Source: an uncultured Marinobacterium sp. (GTDB lineage Bacteria > Pseudomonadota > Gammaproteobacteria > Pseudomonadales > Balneatricaceae). Taken from it: a stretch of 64,000 bases of DNA. The position numbers were made by a program, and so were the translations under genes. Under the pieces are notes generated by a model, which was not told the origin of the DNA, did no database searches, and saw only the letters and a program-made list of their open reading frames with translations. Location of the stretch: positions 186,001 to 250,000 of the forward strand of contig CANMWJ010000003.1 in NCBI GenBank assembly GCA_947501565.1, read 5' to 3'. Below, one piece after another: positions 51,028 through 60,916 of this stretch; position 1 is the first letter of the stretch; each line of letters opens with the position of its first letter.

Positions 51028-51276
51028 ATGACCACAAGAATCCTGGCTAACGTTGCCGCCAGCATAACGGAGCTGAAGGCCAACCCCATGAAAGTGGTAA
51101 CAAGCGCAGACGGAGACCCAGTCGCGGTGCTTAACCGCAACGCGCCGGCGTTTTATTGCGTACCTGCTGACACCTATGAAAAGCTGATGGACAAGCTTGA
51201 GGATCTGGAGCTACTGGCCATCGCTAAAGAACGTGAAAACGAAGAAAGCGTGCCTGTATCTCTCGATGACCTATAA
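51028..51276 (+). CDS. Type II antitoxin, Phd/YefM (StbD) family
   Basis: An 82-residue antitoxin. The N-terminal DNA-binding portion holds ITELKANPMKVVTSADGDPV and AVLNRNAPAFYCVPADTYEK, the StbD/YefM signature. The acidic C-terminus would wrap the toxin. Its stop overlaps the toxin start by 11 bases, typical for this pair. The upstream direct repeats fit autorepression. Confidence 0.9.
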   Translation: MTTRILANVAASITELKANPMKVVTSADGDPVAVLNRNAPAFYCVPADTYEKLMDKLEDLELLAIAKERENEESVPVSLDDL

Positions 51277-51556
51277 CCTTCAGTTCAAGAAAAGCGCACT
51301 CAAGGAATGGAATAAACTGGGTGCGCCTCTAAAAGCACAGTTCAAGAAGAAACTTGCCGAGCGGTTGGAAAACCCTCATGTGCCCGCCTCCAGACTGTCC
51401 GGAGGCAATAACCTCTATAAAATAAAGCTACGCCAATCCGGCTACCGGCTGGTCTATGAGGTTGAAGATGATGTGGTAGTCGTAACGGTGATTGCGGTGG
51501 GTAAACGGGAGCGTGGCGACGTCTACCGCCATGCAATGAACAGAGTTAATGATTAA
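51266..51556 (+). CDS. RelE/ParE-family toxin (StbE)
   Basis: A 96-residue toxin with the RelE fold. Typical segments: LQFKKSALKEWNKLGAPLKA, then ERLENPHVPASRLSG, and the catalytic-side strand YKIKLRQSGYRLVYEVEDDV with VIAVGKRERGDVYRHA. It is a ribosome-dependent mRNA interferase in the RelE/StbE family. The ATG at 51266 is preferred; the longer open frame overlaps the antitoxin. It pairs with the antitoxin directly upstream. Confidence 0.9.
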   Translation: MTYNLQFKKSALKEWNKLGAPLKAQFKKKLAERLENPHVPASRLSGGNNLYKIKLRQSGYRLVYEVEDDVVVVTVIAVGKRERGDVYRHAMNRVND

Positions 51557-51602
51557 ATCCCGTAGGGTGCGTTGTAACGCAACGTGTCTGTTATGAATTT
51601 CG

Positions 51603-51635
51603 GTGCAATACTCTGCGCTATTGCACCCTCAGGTT
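51603..51635. repeat. Family-2 palindrome
   Basis: GTGCAATACTCTGCGCTATT-GCACCCTCAGG. A shorter hairpin with GTAGGGTGCGTT and AACGCAAC lies just to its left (51563-51586). Confidence 0.7.
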
Positions 51636-51654
51636 TATCATCAAACACCAGCGT

Positions 51655-52131
51655 TCAGGAATTCTCCTGCACATACTCCTTTAGCAAGCCCACAACATCA
51701 GACATTTCAAACTCGCCCTGCTGGCACTCAATACCGGACGCCCCAATATTCCGAATGATGGTTTCGATAGTTGCCAAAGAAACATCCCCCGGTGAAACCG
51801 CGCACTGGGTATCGAACGACTCCTCCCGACCCAGAAAATAATCCTCGATATAGATTTCTCCGGTCTTCTCAAGGAGCATTTTTCCCAGACGGGTCACATT
51901 GGGCGTCGATCCCCACACCTCCCGACAGAATTCCGCTTCAGCCCGGAATAGATCCTTGATCAGCAGGCCCGGTACCTCAATAGCGTCTAGCAACACGCTG
52001 GCTGTTACCCTATCCCGAAACTCTTCATTAGCATCGCACCAGTCGTCGCCATCTTTACCATTGGAAGAAAGGCCGATGCGACCAATCTCGCTGCCGTCGT
52101 AGTGAATGATAAAGTGTTCGATGTTATCCAT
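51655..52131 (-). CDS. Hypothetical acidic protein
   Basis: A 158-residue soluble acidic protein. It starts MDNIEHFIIHYDGSEIGRIG and includes RAEAEFCREVWGSTPNVTRL in the middle. No signal, membrane segment or catalytic motif is seen. The family is not recognised; single-domain acidic proteins next to a toxin-antitoxin pair are sometimes immunity-like, but nothing here shows that. It lies between two family-2 repeats. Confidence 0.6.
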   Translation of the reverse strand: MDNIEHFIIHYDGSEIGRIGLSSNGKDGDDWCDANEEFRDRVTASVLLDAIEVPGLLIKDLFRAEAEFCREVWGSTPNVTRLGKMLLEKTGEIYIEDYFLGREESFDTQCAVSPGDVSLATIETIIRNIGASGIECQQGEFEMSDVVGLLKEYVQENS

Positions 52132-52244
52132 AGCAAACTCTTAAGTCAGATATATCACTTGGATGGACAAGAGGTTTGTTTTCGAATCACGTTAGAAAGA
52201 CTGATTGGTAGGTTCACATTCACAGACGTGACAAGGTGATGCGG

Positions 52245-52287
52245 TGCGATGCGGTGCAATACGCTTCGCTATTGCACCCTACGTGAT
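52245..52287. repeat. Family-2 palindrome
   Basis: GGTGCAATACGCTTCGCTAT-TGCACCCTACG; it ends the stretch before the AT-rich 486-residue gene. Confidence 0.8.
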
Positions 52288-52336
52288 GATGATTTATCCC
52301 TGTAGTTTCCTTTACAACGAACCTTACAGGTTGCTA

Positions 52337-53797
52337 TTACTTCGCATTAGATCCCGAAGGTTTATTTGTAGCTCTAGCATCAATCAAAACCAGATTTTTT
52401 CCTTGGCTAATTTCTAGATCTTTCATAACCTTATTAACTCGACTGAACTCAGAATCCGTAAAATATAGAATGACCTTAATTGACTTACTTGTCTGATTAG
52501 CCGCCTCATAAATTTCAACTTGCTTAGCCAAGTTTTGTTTAAGCTTACTATTACTAGCCAGCTTAAACTCTACAAGAGTCGAGTCCCTCGACCCTCTGGA
52601 TATTTTATAGTCTACAGGACCTCTACCGTTGTTCACTTCTGCGTTTACATCCTCCTCCGCAGCGTACCATGTTAGGCGAAATATGAGCTGAAGATCAGAT
52701 TCTTTTTTAACAGGCAGGCCGTTTACATAAAACAACCTATAACCATCATTATTCTCTATCACTTGCTTTAAGAAAATAACCCTATTATAAGCCTCTTCAA
52801 AGGTATCACCTTTTTGAGAATAAAACTGCTTCTGAGCACGCAACATCTCAACTAAGTTAGTGACTTGACGAATAAATATAGCCTCGGTTTCTCTTACTTT
52901 TTGCTCACTAAGAGCTGTAGCCTCTTCTCGACGATCCTCCTTATATCGAATATAGTGATCAATCATGACCGGAAACTTACGAAGAGTTCTAGCTATTGCT
53001 TCGTTTATTTCACGCTTATTAGCACGTTCCGGTATCTGGCGAATCAAATAATCATTTATTTGCGCACGCAGCTCCATATTAGGTATTGATTCCGCAATCT
53101 CGTCAAAGTCCCCAACAATATCGTGCTTATTAATCCAAGCCTCATCTTTTGTCAGAATATCTTTCGGAGTAAGTAAAATATAATCACCGTCGATATACGG
53201 TAGCGTAAACTTTTTCGCTACCCAGCGTCTCATTTCGTAGTCAAACTGTGAATGCTGAACACTAACTACCTTGCATCTCGTAGGGTCAAGATAACGCTTT
53301 GCAAACTCTTGCGTATACTCACATAAGTAGCCCTTTATTAGGTTAGTGGTAAAATCACTAATACTATCTTTACCCACCCCATCCTTAATAAGACATAACT
53401 TCTCTAAATGGCTGCTCTGCGTTATCTTTTCTGTTCCAAAATCACTAAATATGGTACTTAAATTATCATTAAGCGCAGATGCAAACTTTGGTCCCAACCC
53501 AGAACCGCCATTCCCAACCTTACTATATCCAAGCCAGTTCTGTTTTACCTCTGGAAACAGAAACCAATGTTTAACAAGCCCCTTTGAAATAGCTCCATTT
53601 CCCGACATCTCTCTTAGAAATGCAATATACTTAATTATTTCAACATGCAACTCTTGATAATCATCCTTATCACTACTAAACAATAAGAATGGATCAATAA
53701 AAACAGGCATATCATTTATAAGAGATACGTTAAACGCCCCATACTCATCCAAATCATCTTTAGACACATCAAAATAGTCAGAAAAATAAATATTCAC
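52337..53797 (-). CDS. Uncharacterised protein with C-terminal PD-(D/E)XK-like domain (defence candidate)
   Basis: A 486-residue soluble protein in an AT-rich gene. It starts NIYFSDYFDVSKDDLDEYGA, then FNVSLINDMPVFIDPFLLF, a pattern I recall from uncharacterised proteins in defence-like neighbourhoods. The middle is helical and charged (KVRETEAIFIRQVTNLVEML). Near residues 384-430 a restriction-enzyme-fold signature appears: AEVNNGRGPVDYKISR supplies E and D396, TLVEFKLASN supplies E410-x-K412, and KQ follows around 427. This is the E, D-x(n)-E-x-K order of PD-(D/E)XK nucleases. No modification gene lies near it, so it would act alone or be regulated by its own N-terminal part. Function is inference. 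Confidence 0.7.
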   Translation of the reverse strand: MNIYFSDYFDVSKDDLDEYGAFNVSLINDMPVFIDPFLLFSSDKDDYQELHVEIIKYIAFLREMSGNGAISKGLVKHWFLFPEVKQNWLGYSKVGNGGSGLGPKFASALNDNLSTIFSDFGTEKITQSSHLEKLCLIKDGVGKDSISDFTTNLIKGYLCEYTQEFAKRYLDPTRCKVVSVQHSQFDYEMRRWVAKKFTLPYIDGDYILLTPKDILTKDEAWINKHDIVGDFDEIAESIPNMELRAQINDYLIRQIPERANKREINEAIARTLRKFPVMIDHYIRYKEDRREEATALSEQKVRETEAIFIRQVTNLVEMLRAQKQFYSQKGDTFEEAYNRVIFLKQVIENNDGYRLFYVNGLPVKKESDLQLIFRLTWYAAEEDVNAEVNNGRGPVDYKISRGSRDSTLVEFKLASNSKLKQNLAKQVEIYEAANQTSKSIKVILYFTDSEFSRVNKVMKDLEISQGKNLVLIDARATNKPSGSNAK

Positions 53798-54005
53798 TCA
53801 ACCCCTCGCAAGACAGAAGCTTTAAATGCCTTAACCATTTAAAAAGGATAATAGGAGAATCTTAAAAAGACGCTTACCCTAACATCTATCCGCATCGACA
53901 CGCCCCACGTTTTACCATGAAATCATGGATGAAACGACCCTTGCGTCTTGAATCAAATCAAAACACTGATTTCGCTTCCTATAGATCCAAAATATGACAA
54001 TAAAA

Positions 54006-54031
54006 AGCCCATCTCCAACCAGAGACGGGCT
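54006..54031 (-). terminator. Terminator downstream of the sodium symporter gene
   Basis: AGCCCATCTC and GAGACGGGCT stem with one mismatch; the minus-strand reading ends in a T-run. It lies 25 bases after the gene. Confidence 0.75.
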
Positions 54032-54056
54032 TTAGGGGGGAAGAACTCGGTACGAC

Positions 54057-55472
54057 TTACATCAGGTTATACACAAACACCACCAGCACCGCCGCCGGAG
54101 TGATAAAGCGCAGGATGAACATAAACAGTTTGAAGGCGAAGCCGTTGCCGATCGACAGTTCATTCTCCGCAGCCTGCTTGGACATAAACCAACCGACAAA
54201 CAGCGCGATAAACAGACCGCCCAGCGGCATCATCAGGTTAGCGGTGACGTAGTCCAGCAGGTCGAAGATGGTTTTGCCTTCGAAGCGCTCGAACATACCC
54301 AGCGGGTGGAAACCGGACCATTCGTTCAGGGACAGGATGGTGGTGATACCCAACGCCCAGATGCTGAGGCCGCCGATCAGTGCGCCTTTGCGGCGGCTGA
54401 TGCCCTTCTGCTCTTCAAACCACTCAACCACCGGCTCCAGCAGGGAGATGGCGGAAGTAACTGCGGCTACGACCAGCAGAATAAAGAACAGGGTGCCGAA
54501 GAAGACGCCGCCCGGCATCTGGCCGAAGGCGATTGGTAGGGTCTGGAAGATCAGGCCAGGACCGGCACCCGCTTCCATACCGTTGGCGAATACCAGCGGG
54601 AAGATTGCCAGACCCGCCAGCAGCGCAACAGCGGTATCCAGAATAGATACGGTAAACGCGGTTTTAACGATGGATACATTCTTCGGCAGGTAGGAGCCGT
54701 AGGCCATCATCACGCCCATACCCAGGCTCAGGGTGAAGAACGCATGACCCAAAGCGGTGAGTACACCTTCGGTGGTCAGTTTGGAGAAGTCAGGGGTGAA
54801 CAGGAACTGGAAACCCGCCGCGAAGCTGTCGGTGCTCATGGCGTAACCCACCATCACCAGCAGCAGACCGAACAGGATCGGCATCAAGATATTGATTGCT
54901 TTCTCCATACCGGAGCTGACGCCGCGCGCTACGATCATGATCACCAGCACCATAAACACGGAGTGCCACAGCAACAGGGTGTACGGATCGGAGAGCAGGT
55001 TGCCAAACAATGCACCGATGCTGTCGGAGCTGGCACCCACAAAAAGACCACCGGCAGAGTTACCCACGTAGGACAACGCCCAGCCGCCAATCACGGAGTA
55101 GAAGGACAGGATCAGGAAGGAGGCGATCATACCCATACCGCCGATCCACACCCAACGCTTGGAGAGTCCGTCGCGCGCGGCGAGCTGGCGCATGCTGTTG
55201 ATCGGGCTACGGCCACCACGACGACCGATCGCTACCTCGGCCACCATAATCGGGATACCGATCAGCGCAATACAGAGCAGGTATACCAGTACGAAGGCCC
55301 CGCCACCGTTTTCACCGGTGATGTAGGGAAACTTCCAGATGTTGCCCAATCCGACCGCCGAGCCACTGGCCGCGAGGATAAAGGCCAGTCGCGAGGACCA
55401 CATCGGGTGACCGGCGTTGCTGTCGTCGGTTGCTGCAGATCCGATAGCCGGATTCTGAGTCAGTTCAGTCAT
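54057..55472 (-). CDS. Sodium:neurotransmitter symporter family (SNF/NSS) transporter
   Basis: A 471-residue inner-membrane Na+-coupled symporter. The family core is clear: LAASGSAVGLGNIWKFPYIT in helix 1 and ENGGGAFVLVYLLCIALIGI in helix 2, with FTLSLGMGVMMAYGSYLPK later. The length and roughly 11-12 helices fit bacterial NSS/LeuT relatives, which import amino acids. The ATG at 55472 is preferred (GGAG seven bases ahead). It lies downstream of the amino-acid dehydrogenase gene, beyond a terminator. Confidence 0.92.
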   Translation of the reverse strand: MTELTQNPAIGSAATDDSNAGHPMWSSRLAFILAASGSAVGLGNIWKFPYITGENGGGAFVLVYLLCIALIGIPIMVAEVAIGRRGGRSPINSMRQLAARDGLSKRWVWIGGMGMIASFLILSFYSVIGGWALSYVGNSAGGLFVGASSDSIGALFGNLLSDPYTLLLWHSVFMVLVIMIVARGVSSGMEKAINILMPILFGLLLVMVGYAMSTDSFAAGFQFLFTPDFSKLTTEGVLTALGHAFFTLSLGMGVMMAYGSYLPKNVSIVKTAFTVSILDTAVALLAGLAIFPLVFANGMEAGAGPGLIFQTLPIAFGQMPGGVFFGTLFFILLVVAAVTSAISLLEPVVEWFEEQKGISRRKGALIGGLSIWALGITTILSLNEWSGFHPLGMFERFEGKTIFDLLDYVTANLMMPLGGLFIALFVGWFMSKQAAENELSIGNGFAFKLFMFILRFITPAAVLVVFVYNLM

Positions 55473-55530
55473 TGCTGTTCTCCATCTTATTTTTATCTTC
55501 AGAGAGGTTGTTAATAAATCTGTTAAAAAG

Positions 55531-55554
55531 GCAGCCTCCCAACCGGGAGGCTGC
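55531..55554 (-). terminator. Terminator between the dehydrogenase and symporter genes
   Basis: GCAGCCTCCC, loop GGTT, GGGAGGCTGC and then CTTTTT on the minus strand. Confidence 0.85.
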
Positions 55555-55588
55555 AAAGAGCCAGGGTTACGGCTTTGCTTGCGAGGGT

Positions 55589-56704
55589 TTACAGGTTTTT
55601 GAAACGTTCTTCGGCCAGTTCATTGGCGATCACACCGGTCGGACGACCGCTGTCACCGGAACGTTTAAAGATCTCTTCCAAGGTGTCGGCGATGGTCTCG
55701 ATATGCGCCCGCACCTGCTCGTGCTGGTGCCCGATACGCTCGTAGTAGATATCGATGATGCCACCGGCGTTGAGCACGTAATCCGGCGCGTAGAGGATGC
55801 CGTAATCGGCCAGCATCTGATCGTGATGCGGCTGCGCCAACTGGTTGTTGGATGCGCCAGCGACCACCTTCGCCTTAATACGTGGGATGCTGTATTCGTT
55901 CAGCACCGCACCCAATGCGCACGGCGCCAGTACGTCCACGTCCAGCTCCAGAATTTCACTCTGGCTGACAGCAGTTGCGCCCAGTTCGGTGACGGCACGC
56001 TGCACAGATTCCTCGTGGATATCGGTGACAAACAGCTCAGCACCCGCCTGTTTCAGGTGCTCCGCCAGACGGTAACCCACGTTACCGACACCCTGAATCG
56101 CCACTTTCAGACCGGTCAGGTCGTCACGGTCGAGCTTGAATTTCACCGCAGTTTTCAGGCCGATAAAGGTGCCGTAAGCGGTCGCCGGAGAGGGATCACC
56201 GTTGCACGGCAGACCGTCGATACCGGTGCGTTCGGTCACGCCCGCCACGTTGTCGGTGTAACGGTTCATCACCTGCAGATCGGGTACGCTGGTGCCGGAA
56301 TCTTCCGCCGCGATGTACTGGTTACCGGTGCGTTCCAGAAAACGTCCCATCGCCGCCAGCAGGTCTTCGGTTTTATGTTTGCGCGGATCTCCAATGATCA
56401 CCGACTTGCCGCCGCCCAGTTTCAGGTTGGCGAGCGCTGACTTATAGGTCATGCCCTTGGAGAGACGCAGCACATCACGCAGCGCTTCCTCGTCGCTGGC
56501 GTAATCCCACATGCGGCAGCCGCCCAGCGCCGGACCCAGATTGGTGTTGTGTACAGCGATAATCGCTTTCAGGCCGGTCTCTTCGTCGCTGAAAAACGCC
56601 AGCTGTTCGTGGTTATCAAATTCCGGGTGGCTAAAAACAGACATGTTCGTTACTTCCTTCGTGTTCTTTGCTTCTTTCAATACGTCTTGAATGGTTGCGT
56701 TCAT
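55589..56704 (-). CDS. Leucine/phenylalanine/valine dehydrogenase family
   Basis: A 371-residue NAD-dependent amino-acid dehydrogenase that deaminates branched or aromatic amino acids to 2-oxo acids. Signature regions: [20 protein letters not shown], the catalytic lysine in [20 protein letters not shown], and the Rossmann [20 protein letters not shown]. The start 56704 has AGGAGG seven bases ahead and overlaps the IOR stop (ATGA). An in-frame ATG at 56644 with AAGGAAG is also possible and closer to some homologues. It feeds 2-oxo acids to the ferredoxin oxidoreductase encoded upstream. Confidence 0.9.
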   Translation of the reverse strand: MNATIQDVLKEAKNTKEVTNMSVFSHPEFDNHEQLAFFSDEETGLKAIIAVHNTNLGPALGGCRMWDYASDEEALRDVLRLSKGMTYKSALANLKLGGGKSVIIGDPRKHKTEDLLAAMGRFLERTGNQYIAAEDSGTSVPDLQVMNRYTDNVAGVTERTGIDGLPCNGDPSPATAYGTFIGLKTAVKFKLDRDDLTGLKVAIQGVGNVGYRLAEHLKQAGAELFVTDIHEESVQRAVTELGATAVSQSEILELDVDVLAPCALGAVLNEYSIPRIKAKVVAGASNNQLAQPHHDQMLADYGILYAPDYVLNAGGIIDIYYERIGHQHEQVRAHIETIADTLEEIFKRSGDSGRPTGVIANELAEERFKNL

Positions 56705-59700
56705 GCGCCAACCTCCTGCAGATCAGCGGTGCTCGAATCGGTACCGGCGATACGGTTAAGTAGTTGCTGGCGCTGCGGCTGCGCTTTCTCGTACGCCGCC
56801 TCTTTCACCGGGCCGTAACCACGGATGGAGGCAGGCAACGTGGCCAGAACACACGCATCTTCATACGTAGATTTAGTGAGATTGCTCAGGATGGCGTCGA
56901 CATCACGTTCGTATTCCGCGATCAGACGACGCTCCAGACGGCGGTCGGCGGTATAGCCAAAGATATCCAGCGGTGTTCCACGCAGGTTGCGCAGTTTGGC
57001 CAGTTGACCCAGCAGCGGCAGCACTTTTTTCGCCGCAAACTTACGTTTGCGTGGGCGGCCTGTAGCCGGGTTGATCTTGGAGATCAGCGGCGGCGCCAGG
57101 TTGAACTCCAGTTCGAATTCACCTTCGAACTGTGCATCCAACTGTTGGCGGAATTTGTCGGAGGTAAGCTGACGGGCAACCTCGTATTCATCTTTGTAGG
57201 CCAGCACTTTGCTGTAGTTCTCGGCCACCGCCATGCTCAGGCGATTACCTTGGGTGAGTGCTTGCTCAGCCTTCTGTACTCGACCTACCAACGCTTTGTA
57301 ACGTTGCGCCAAAGTGTCGTTCTGGTAGTCACGCAGATGGCGCATCTCGCGCTCGATCACTTCGCTCAGGCTTGGAACCATCTTCACCACCTGAACCGCG
57401 CTATCCGGCGTCACCAGCTTCTCAACGGCTGGCAGGTCAAAGGCCGCACGACGGCCCCAGAGGAACGCCTGCTTGTTGGCATCCACCGCCACGCCGTTCA
57501 GCTGGATCGCTTTTTCGATCGCTTCGCGGCTCAGCGGGATCAGACCTTTCTGCCAGGCGTAACCGATGCAGAACAGGTTGACCGCCATGCCGTCACCCAG
57601 CAGCGTCGTCGCCAGTTTGGTAGCATCCAGACAGTGGCTACCGCCTTCGATAGCGGTGTCCACGATCACCTGCTGCATCTCCGAAGTGGGTACTTGCAGA
57701 TCCGGATCGCGAGTAAATGCGGCGGGCATGGTTTCGTGGTTGTTGACCACCACACGGCTGCGGTTGCGATCCAGCTTGCCCAACGCCTCTTCGCTGGCAC
57801 CGACCATCAGGTCGAAGCCGATCATCAGGTCAGACTCACCCGCCGGGATACGCACGGTGTGGATCTGGTCCTGGGCGTTGGCAATTCGGATATGGCTCAT
57901 CACCGCGCCGAATTTCTGCGCCAGACCGATCTGGTCCAGCACCGCCGCACCTTTGCCTTCGATATGGGCCGCCATACCCAGCAGTGCGCTGACGGTCACC
58001 ACGCCGGTACCGCCGACGCCGGTCAGCATCACGTTGTAAGGCTGATCACAGCTTGGCAGCTGCGGCTCCGGCAGCTCGGCGAAGGTAGCGGTTTTCGCCA
58101 GCGCTTCCGGTTTGCGCAGAGTGCCGCCTTTCACAGTGACGAAACTTGGGCAGAAACCACGCACGCAGCTGAAATCCTTGTTGCAGGCGGACTGATCGAT
58201 GGCACGCTTGCGGCCGCGTTCGGTCTCCTCCGGCAACAGAGAGAGGCAGTTGGACTGCACGCCGCAGTCACCACAGCCTTCGCACACTTCAGTGTTGATC
58301 ACCACGCGCTGATCCGGGTCGGTCATGCTGCCGCGCTTACGGCGACGACGTTTCTCGGCGGCGCAGGTCTGGTCGTAGATCATCACGGTACAACCCGGGA
58401 TCTCACGCAGCTCCATCTGCACTTCGTTCAGATCATCACGATGGTGGAAGGTCACGCCGTCAGCAAAATCGGCGCGGCTTGGGTATTTGTCCGGTTCATC
58501 GCTCACCAGCGCGATGCGGCGGATACCTTCGCCGTAGAGCTGATGGGTGATCTGCTGCACGGTCAGGGTACCGTCGATCGGCTGACCACCGGTCATCGCC
58601 ACCGCGTCGTTGTAGAGCACTTTGTAGGTGATGTTTACACCCGCTGCCACGGAGGCACGGATCGCCAGCAGGCCGGAGTGGAAGTAGGTCCCGTCGCCCA
58701 GGTTCTGGAAGACGTGGCCGTTGTCGGTAAAGGGCGCCTGACCGATCCAGGTTGCGCCCTCCCCGCCCATCTGGGTGAAGGTGTCGGTGCCGCGATCCAT
58801 CCAGGTCGCCATGTAGTGACAACCGATGCCGCCCAGCGCGCGGCTGCCGTCCGGCAGTGTGGTGGAGGTGTTGTGCGGACAACCGGAGCAGAAGTGTGGA
58901 GTACGTTCCAGCAATGCACGCGGCTGCGCCAGTTCTTCCTCTTTGTCATTGAGGAATACCAGACGCTGTTCCATCTGCTCGCTGCTGTAGAACGGTTTGA
59001 TACGGGCAGCGATAGCACGGGCGATCATCGCCGGGGTCAGTTCACCCAGTGAGGTCACCAGCTCGCTCTGATTCTCGTCGCGTTTGCCGACGATGGTTGG
59101 ACGTTTGTCATCCTGCCAGCTGAACAGCTGCTCTTTCAGCTGGTCTTCGATCAGGCCACGCTTCTCTTCGATCACCAGTACCTCGTCGAGGCCCTGCGCG
59201 AATTCTCGGATACCTTCCGGTTCCAGCGGCCATGGCATCGCGACCTTGTAGAGACGGATACCGAGGGATGCGGCCAGCTCGTGGCTGATGCCCAGATCTT
59301 CCAGCGCCTGCAGTACGTCCAGGTAGGACTTGCCGCTGGTGACGATACCGAACCGGGGTTGTTGCGGTTCGATGATGGTGCAGTCGAGACGGTTAGCACG
59401 GCAGAACGCCTGTGCTGCGCGGATCTTGTACTTCTGCAGACGCGCTTCCTGCTGCATCGGTTTATCCGGCCAGCGGGCGTTGACGCCATCTTCCGGCATC
59501 TCGAAATCGGTCGGCAGTTTGATCTCCAGACGGTCCTGATCCAGGTTGGCGGAGATCGCCGAATCCATCACCTCCGCCAGCGCCTTGAAACCGACCCAGC
59601 AACCGCTGTAGCGGGACATCGCCCAACCGTAGAGACCGTAATCCAGCATCTCCTGAATACCGGATGGGTAGAGCACCGGCATCATCGCATCCATAAACGC

Positions 59701-60180
59701 GAAGTCGCTCTGGTGCGGCAGGGTGGAGGATTTGGAAGCGTGGTCGTCACCCGCCACCGCCAGTACACCGCCGTGGGGCGTGGTACCGAAAGCGTTGGCG
59801 TGTTTGAGTACGTCGCCGGTGCGGTCGACACCCGGCCCTTTGCCGTACCAGAGACCGAAGACGCCGTCGTATTTGGCGCCTTCGAAGATGTTCACCTGCT
59901 GCGAACCCCAGACGGCGGTCGCGCCCAGGTCTTCGTTCACACCCGGCTGAAAGGTGATGTTGTGTTCTTTGAGGTAATCGCGGATCTGCCAGAGGGTCTT
60001 ATCAAAATTGCCCAGCGGCGAGCCGCGGTAACCGGAGATAAATCCGGCGGTGTTCAATCCGGCCGCGCGGTCGCGTTCGGCCTGCAACATGGGAAGACGT
60101 GCCAGCGCCTGACTGCCGGTGATATACACCCGGCCCGACGTTTTCTCCCACTTATCCTGGAGGGTAATTGCTTCTTGCAT
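56701..60180 (-). CDS. Indolepyruvate ferredoxin oxidoreductase family, fused alpha/beta subunits
   Basis: A 1159-residue cytosolic iron-sulfur enzyme that oxidises 2-oxo acids (aromatic or branched) to acyl-CoA with ferredoxin. The N-terminal thiamine-dependent half includes [20 protein letters not shown] and a [10 protein letters not shown] cysteine motif with the TPP-binding region that follows. A ferredoxin-like insert has [14 protein letters not shown] and a further cysteine group in the [16 protein letters not shown] block. The C-terminal gamma/beta-like part follows ([20 protein letters not shown]). The fused layout is usual in proteobacteria. Start 60180 has GGGAG eight bases ahead. 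It overlaps the amino-acid dehydrogenase start. Confidence 0.92.
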   Translation of the reverse strand: MQEAITLQDKWEKTSGRVYITGSQALARLPMLQAERDRAAGLNTAGFISGYRGSPLGNFDKTLWQIRDYLKEHNITFQPGVNEDLGATAVWGSQQVNIFEGAKYDGVFGLWYGKGPGVDRTGDVLKHANAFGTTPHGGVLAVAGDDHASKSSTLPHQSDFAFMDAMMPVLYPSGIQEMLDYGLYGWAMSRYSGCWVGFKALAEVMDSAISANLDQDRLEIKLPTDFEMPEDGVNARWPDKPMQQEARLQKYKIRAAQAFCRANRLDCTIIEPQQPRFGIVTSGKSYLDVLQALEDLGISHELAASLGIRLYKVAMPWPLEPEGIREFAQGLDEVLVIEEKRGLIEDQLKEQLFSWQDDKRPTIVGKRDENQSELVTSLGELTPAMIARAIAARIKPFYSSEQMEQRLVFLNDKEEELAQPRALLERTPHFCSGCPHNTSTTLPDGSRALGGIGCHYMATWMDRGTDTFTQMGGEGATWIGQAPFTDNGHVFQNLGDGTYFHSGLLAIRASVAAGVNITYKVLYNDAVAMTGGQPIDGTLTVQQITHQLYGEGIRRIALVSDEPDKYPSRADFADGVTFHHRDDLNEVQMELREIPGCTVMIYDQTCAAEKRRRRKRGSMTDPDQRVVINTEVCEGCGDCGVQSNCLSLLPEETERGRKRAIDQSACNKDFSCVRGFCPSFVTVKGGTLRKPEALAKTATFAELPEPQLPSCDQPYNVMLTGVGGTGVVTVSALLGMAAHIEGKGAAVLDQIGLAQKFGAVMSHIRIANAQDQIHTVRIPAGESDLMIGFDLMVGASEEALGKLDRNRSRVVVNNHETMPAAFTRDPDLQVPTSEMQQVIVDTAIEGGSHCLDATKLATTLLGDGMAVNLFCIGYAWQKGLIPLSREAIEKAIQLNGVAVDANKQAFLWGRRAAFDLPAVEKLVTPDSAVQVVKMVPSLSEVIEREMRHLRDYQNDTLAQRYKALVGRVQKAEQALTQGNRLSMAVAENYSKVLAYKDEYEVARQLTSDKFRQQLDAQFEGEFELEFNLAPPLISKINPATGRPRKRKFAAKKVLPLLGQLAKLRNLRGTPLDIFGYTADRRLERRLIAEYERDVDAILSNLTKSTYEDACVLATLPASIRGYGPVKEAAYEKAQPQRQQLLNRIAGTDSSTADLQEVGA

Positions 60181-60764
60181 GCGTATGACTCCCAGCCCCG
60201 GACAGGTGCGCAAATGCCGCCTGAATCAAGGCCATCAGAAACGAAAATGGAATGAACGGAGAAACGGACGGATCAGCGCCGCGCGGTCAGTTCAGTCTGG
60301 GAATCGGTGATAAGTCCGCAGGATAGCGGGTATGTGGAACGGCACGCAGGGCGCGCGCAAACAGCGAAGTGATTAAGCGTCATGTCAAATTACCTTTAAC
60401 CGTTGCTGGATCGCAGCAAGGTCGAATCTTGTTTTTATTGTGCCGGCGGATGGCCGGTCTAGTAATTCTGCGACCGCCTTTTTGGGGCGGGTCGGCGGTC
60501 AACACTAGCGATGTGATTTGGGCACGTCAAGGCTAAAAAGCGTTCAAGAATGGGAGAGAAATACGGTGAGGGAGAGGAATTTGACCAGATTCAAAAGCGA
60601 TACAGTTTATTAGAACTCAAATATATAAAGCGTAATATTTTGAATTGTATAAGGTTTTTCAAAAGCATCTTGGGGCAAATTAAACAGTTCCTAAAACTGC
60701 AGCTCACGTGATCATAATCAAATAATTTTGATAGAAATTTTAGATGGAGATAATCAGTGCACCG

Positions 60765-60849
60765 TTAGGCATCGCTGCGCGATGGCTAACCTACGGGATG
60801 GGTATTTTCAGGGATCAGTAGGTTGGCCACCGCGCAGCGGTGCCCAACG
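60765..60849. repeat. REP-like palindromic pair, family 1
   Basis: GTTAGGCATCGCTGCGCGAT-GGCTAACCTAC, a spacer, then GTAGGTTGGCCACCGCGCAG-CGGTGCCCAACG. Confidence 0.88.
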
Positions 60850-60876
60850 TTTGATGATGACTAAGATAAAAATTAA

Positions 60877-60903
60877 GGGCTCCCACAACCTCTGCGGGAG
60901 CCC
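60877..60903 (-). terminator. Terminator of the acyltransferase fusion gene
   Basis: On the minus strand GGGCTCCC, a ten-base loop, GGGAGCCC, then TTAATTTTT. It lies 14 bases after the stop. Confidence 0.8.
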
Positions 60904-60916
60904 CCCAGCCAGCGGA

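Larger units (their letters stand above)
60181..60916. other. Gene-free stretch between IOR and the acyltransferase fusion
   Basis: About 735 bases without a supported gene. It contains a CCGGTCTAGT word (60454-60463) like the core of the TetR operator near 20 kb, an AT-rich part near 60600-60720, a REP pair, and the terminator of the gene to the right. Confidence 0.55.

Noticed and set aside
51655-52131. Immunity protein call for the acidic 158-residue protein
   Set aside because: There is no toxin of a matching class beside it and no recognised immunity motif; left as hypothetical.
56764-59052. A 762-codon open frame antisense to the indolepyruvate oxidoreductase gene
   Set aside because: It is a GC-rich shadow of a clearly recognised gene, rich in H, R, T and Q in the way such shadows are.
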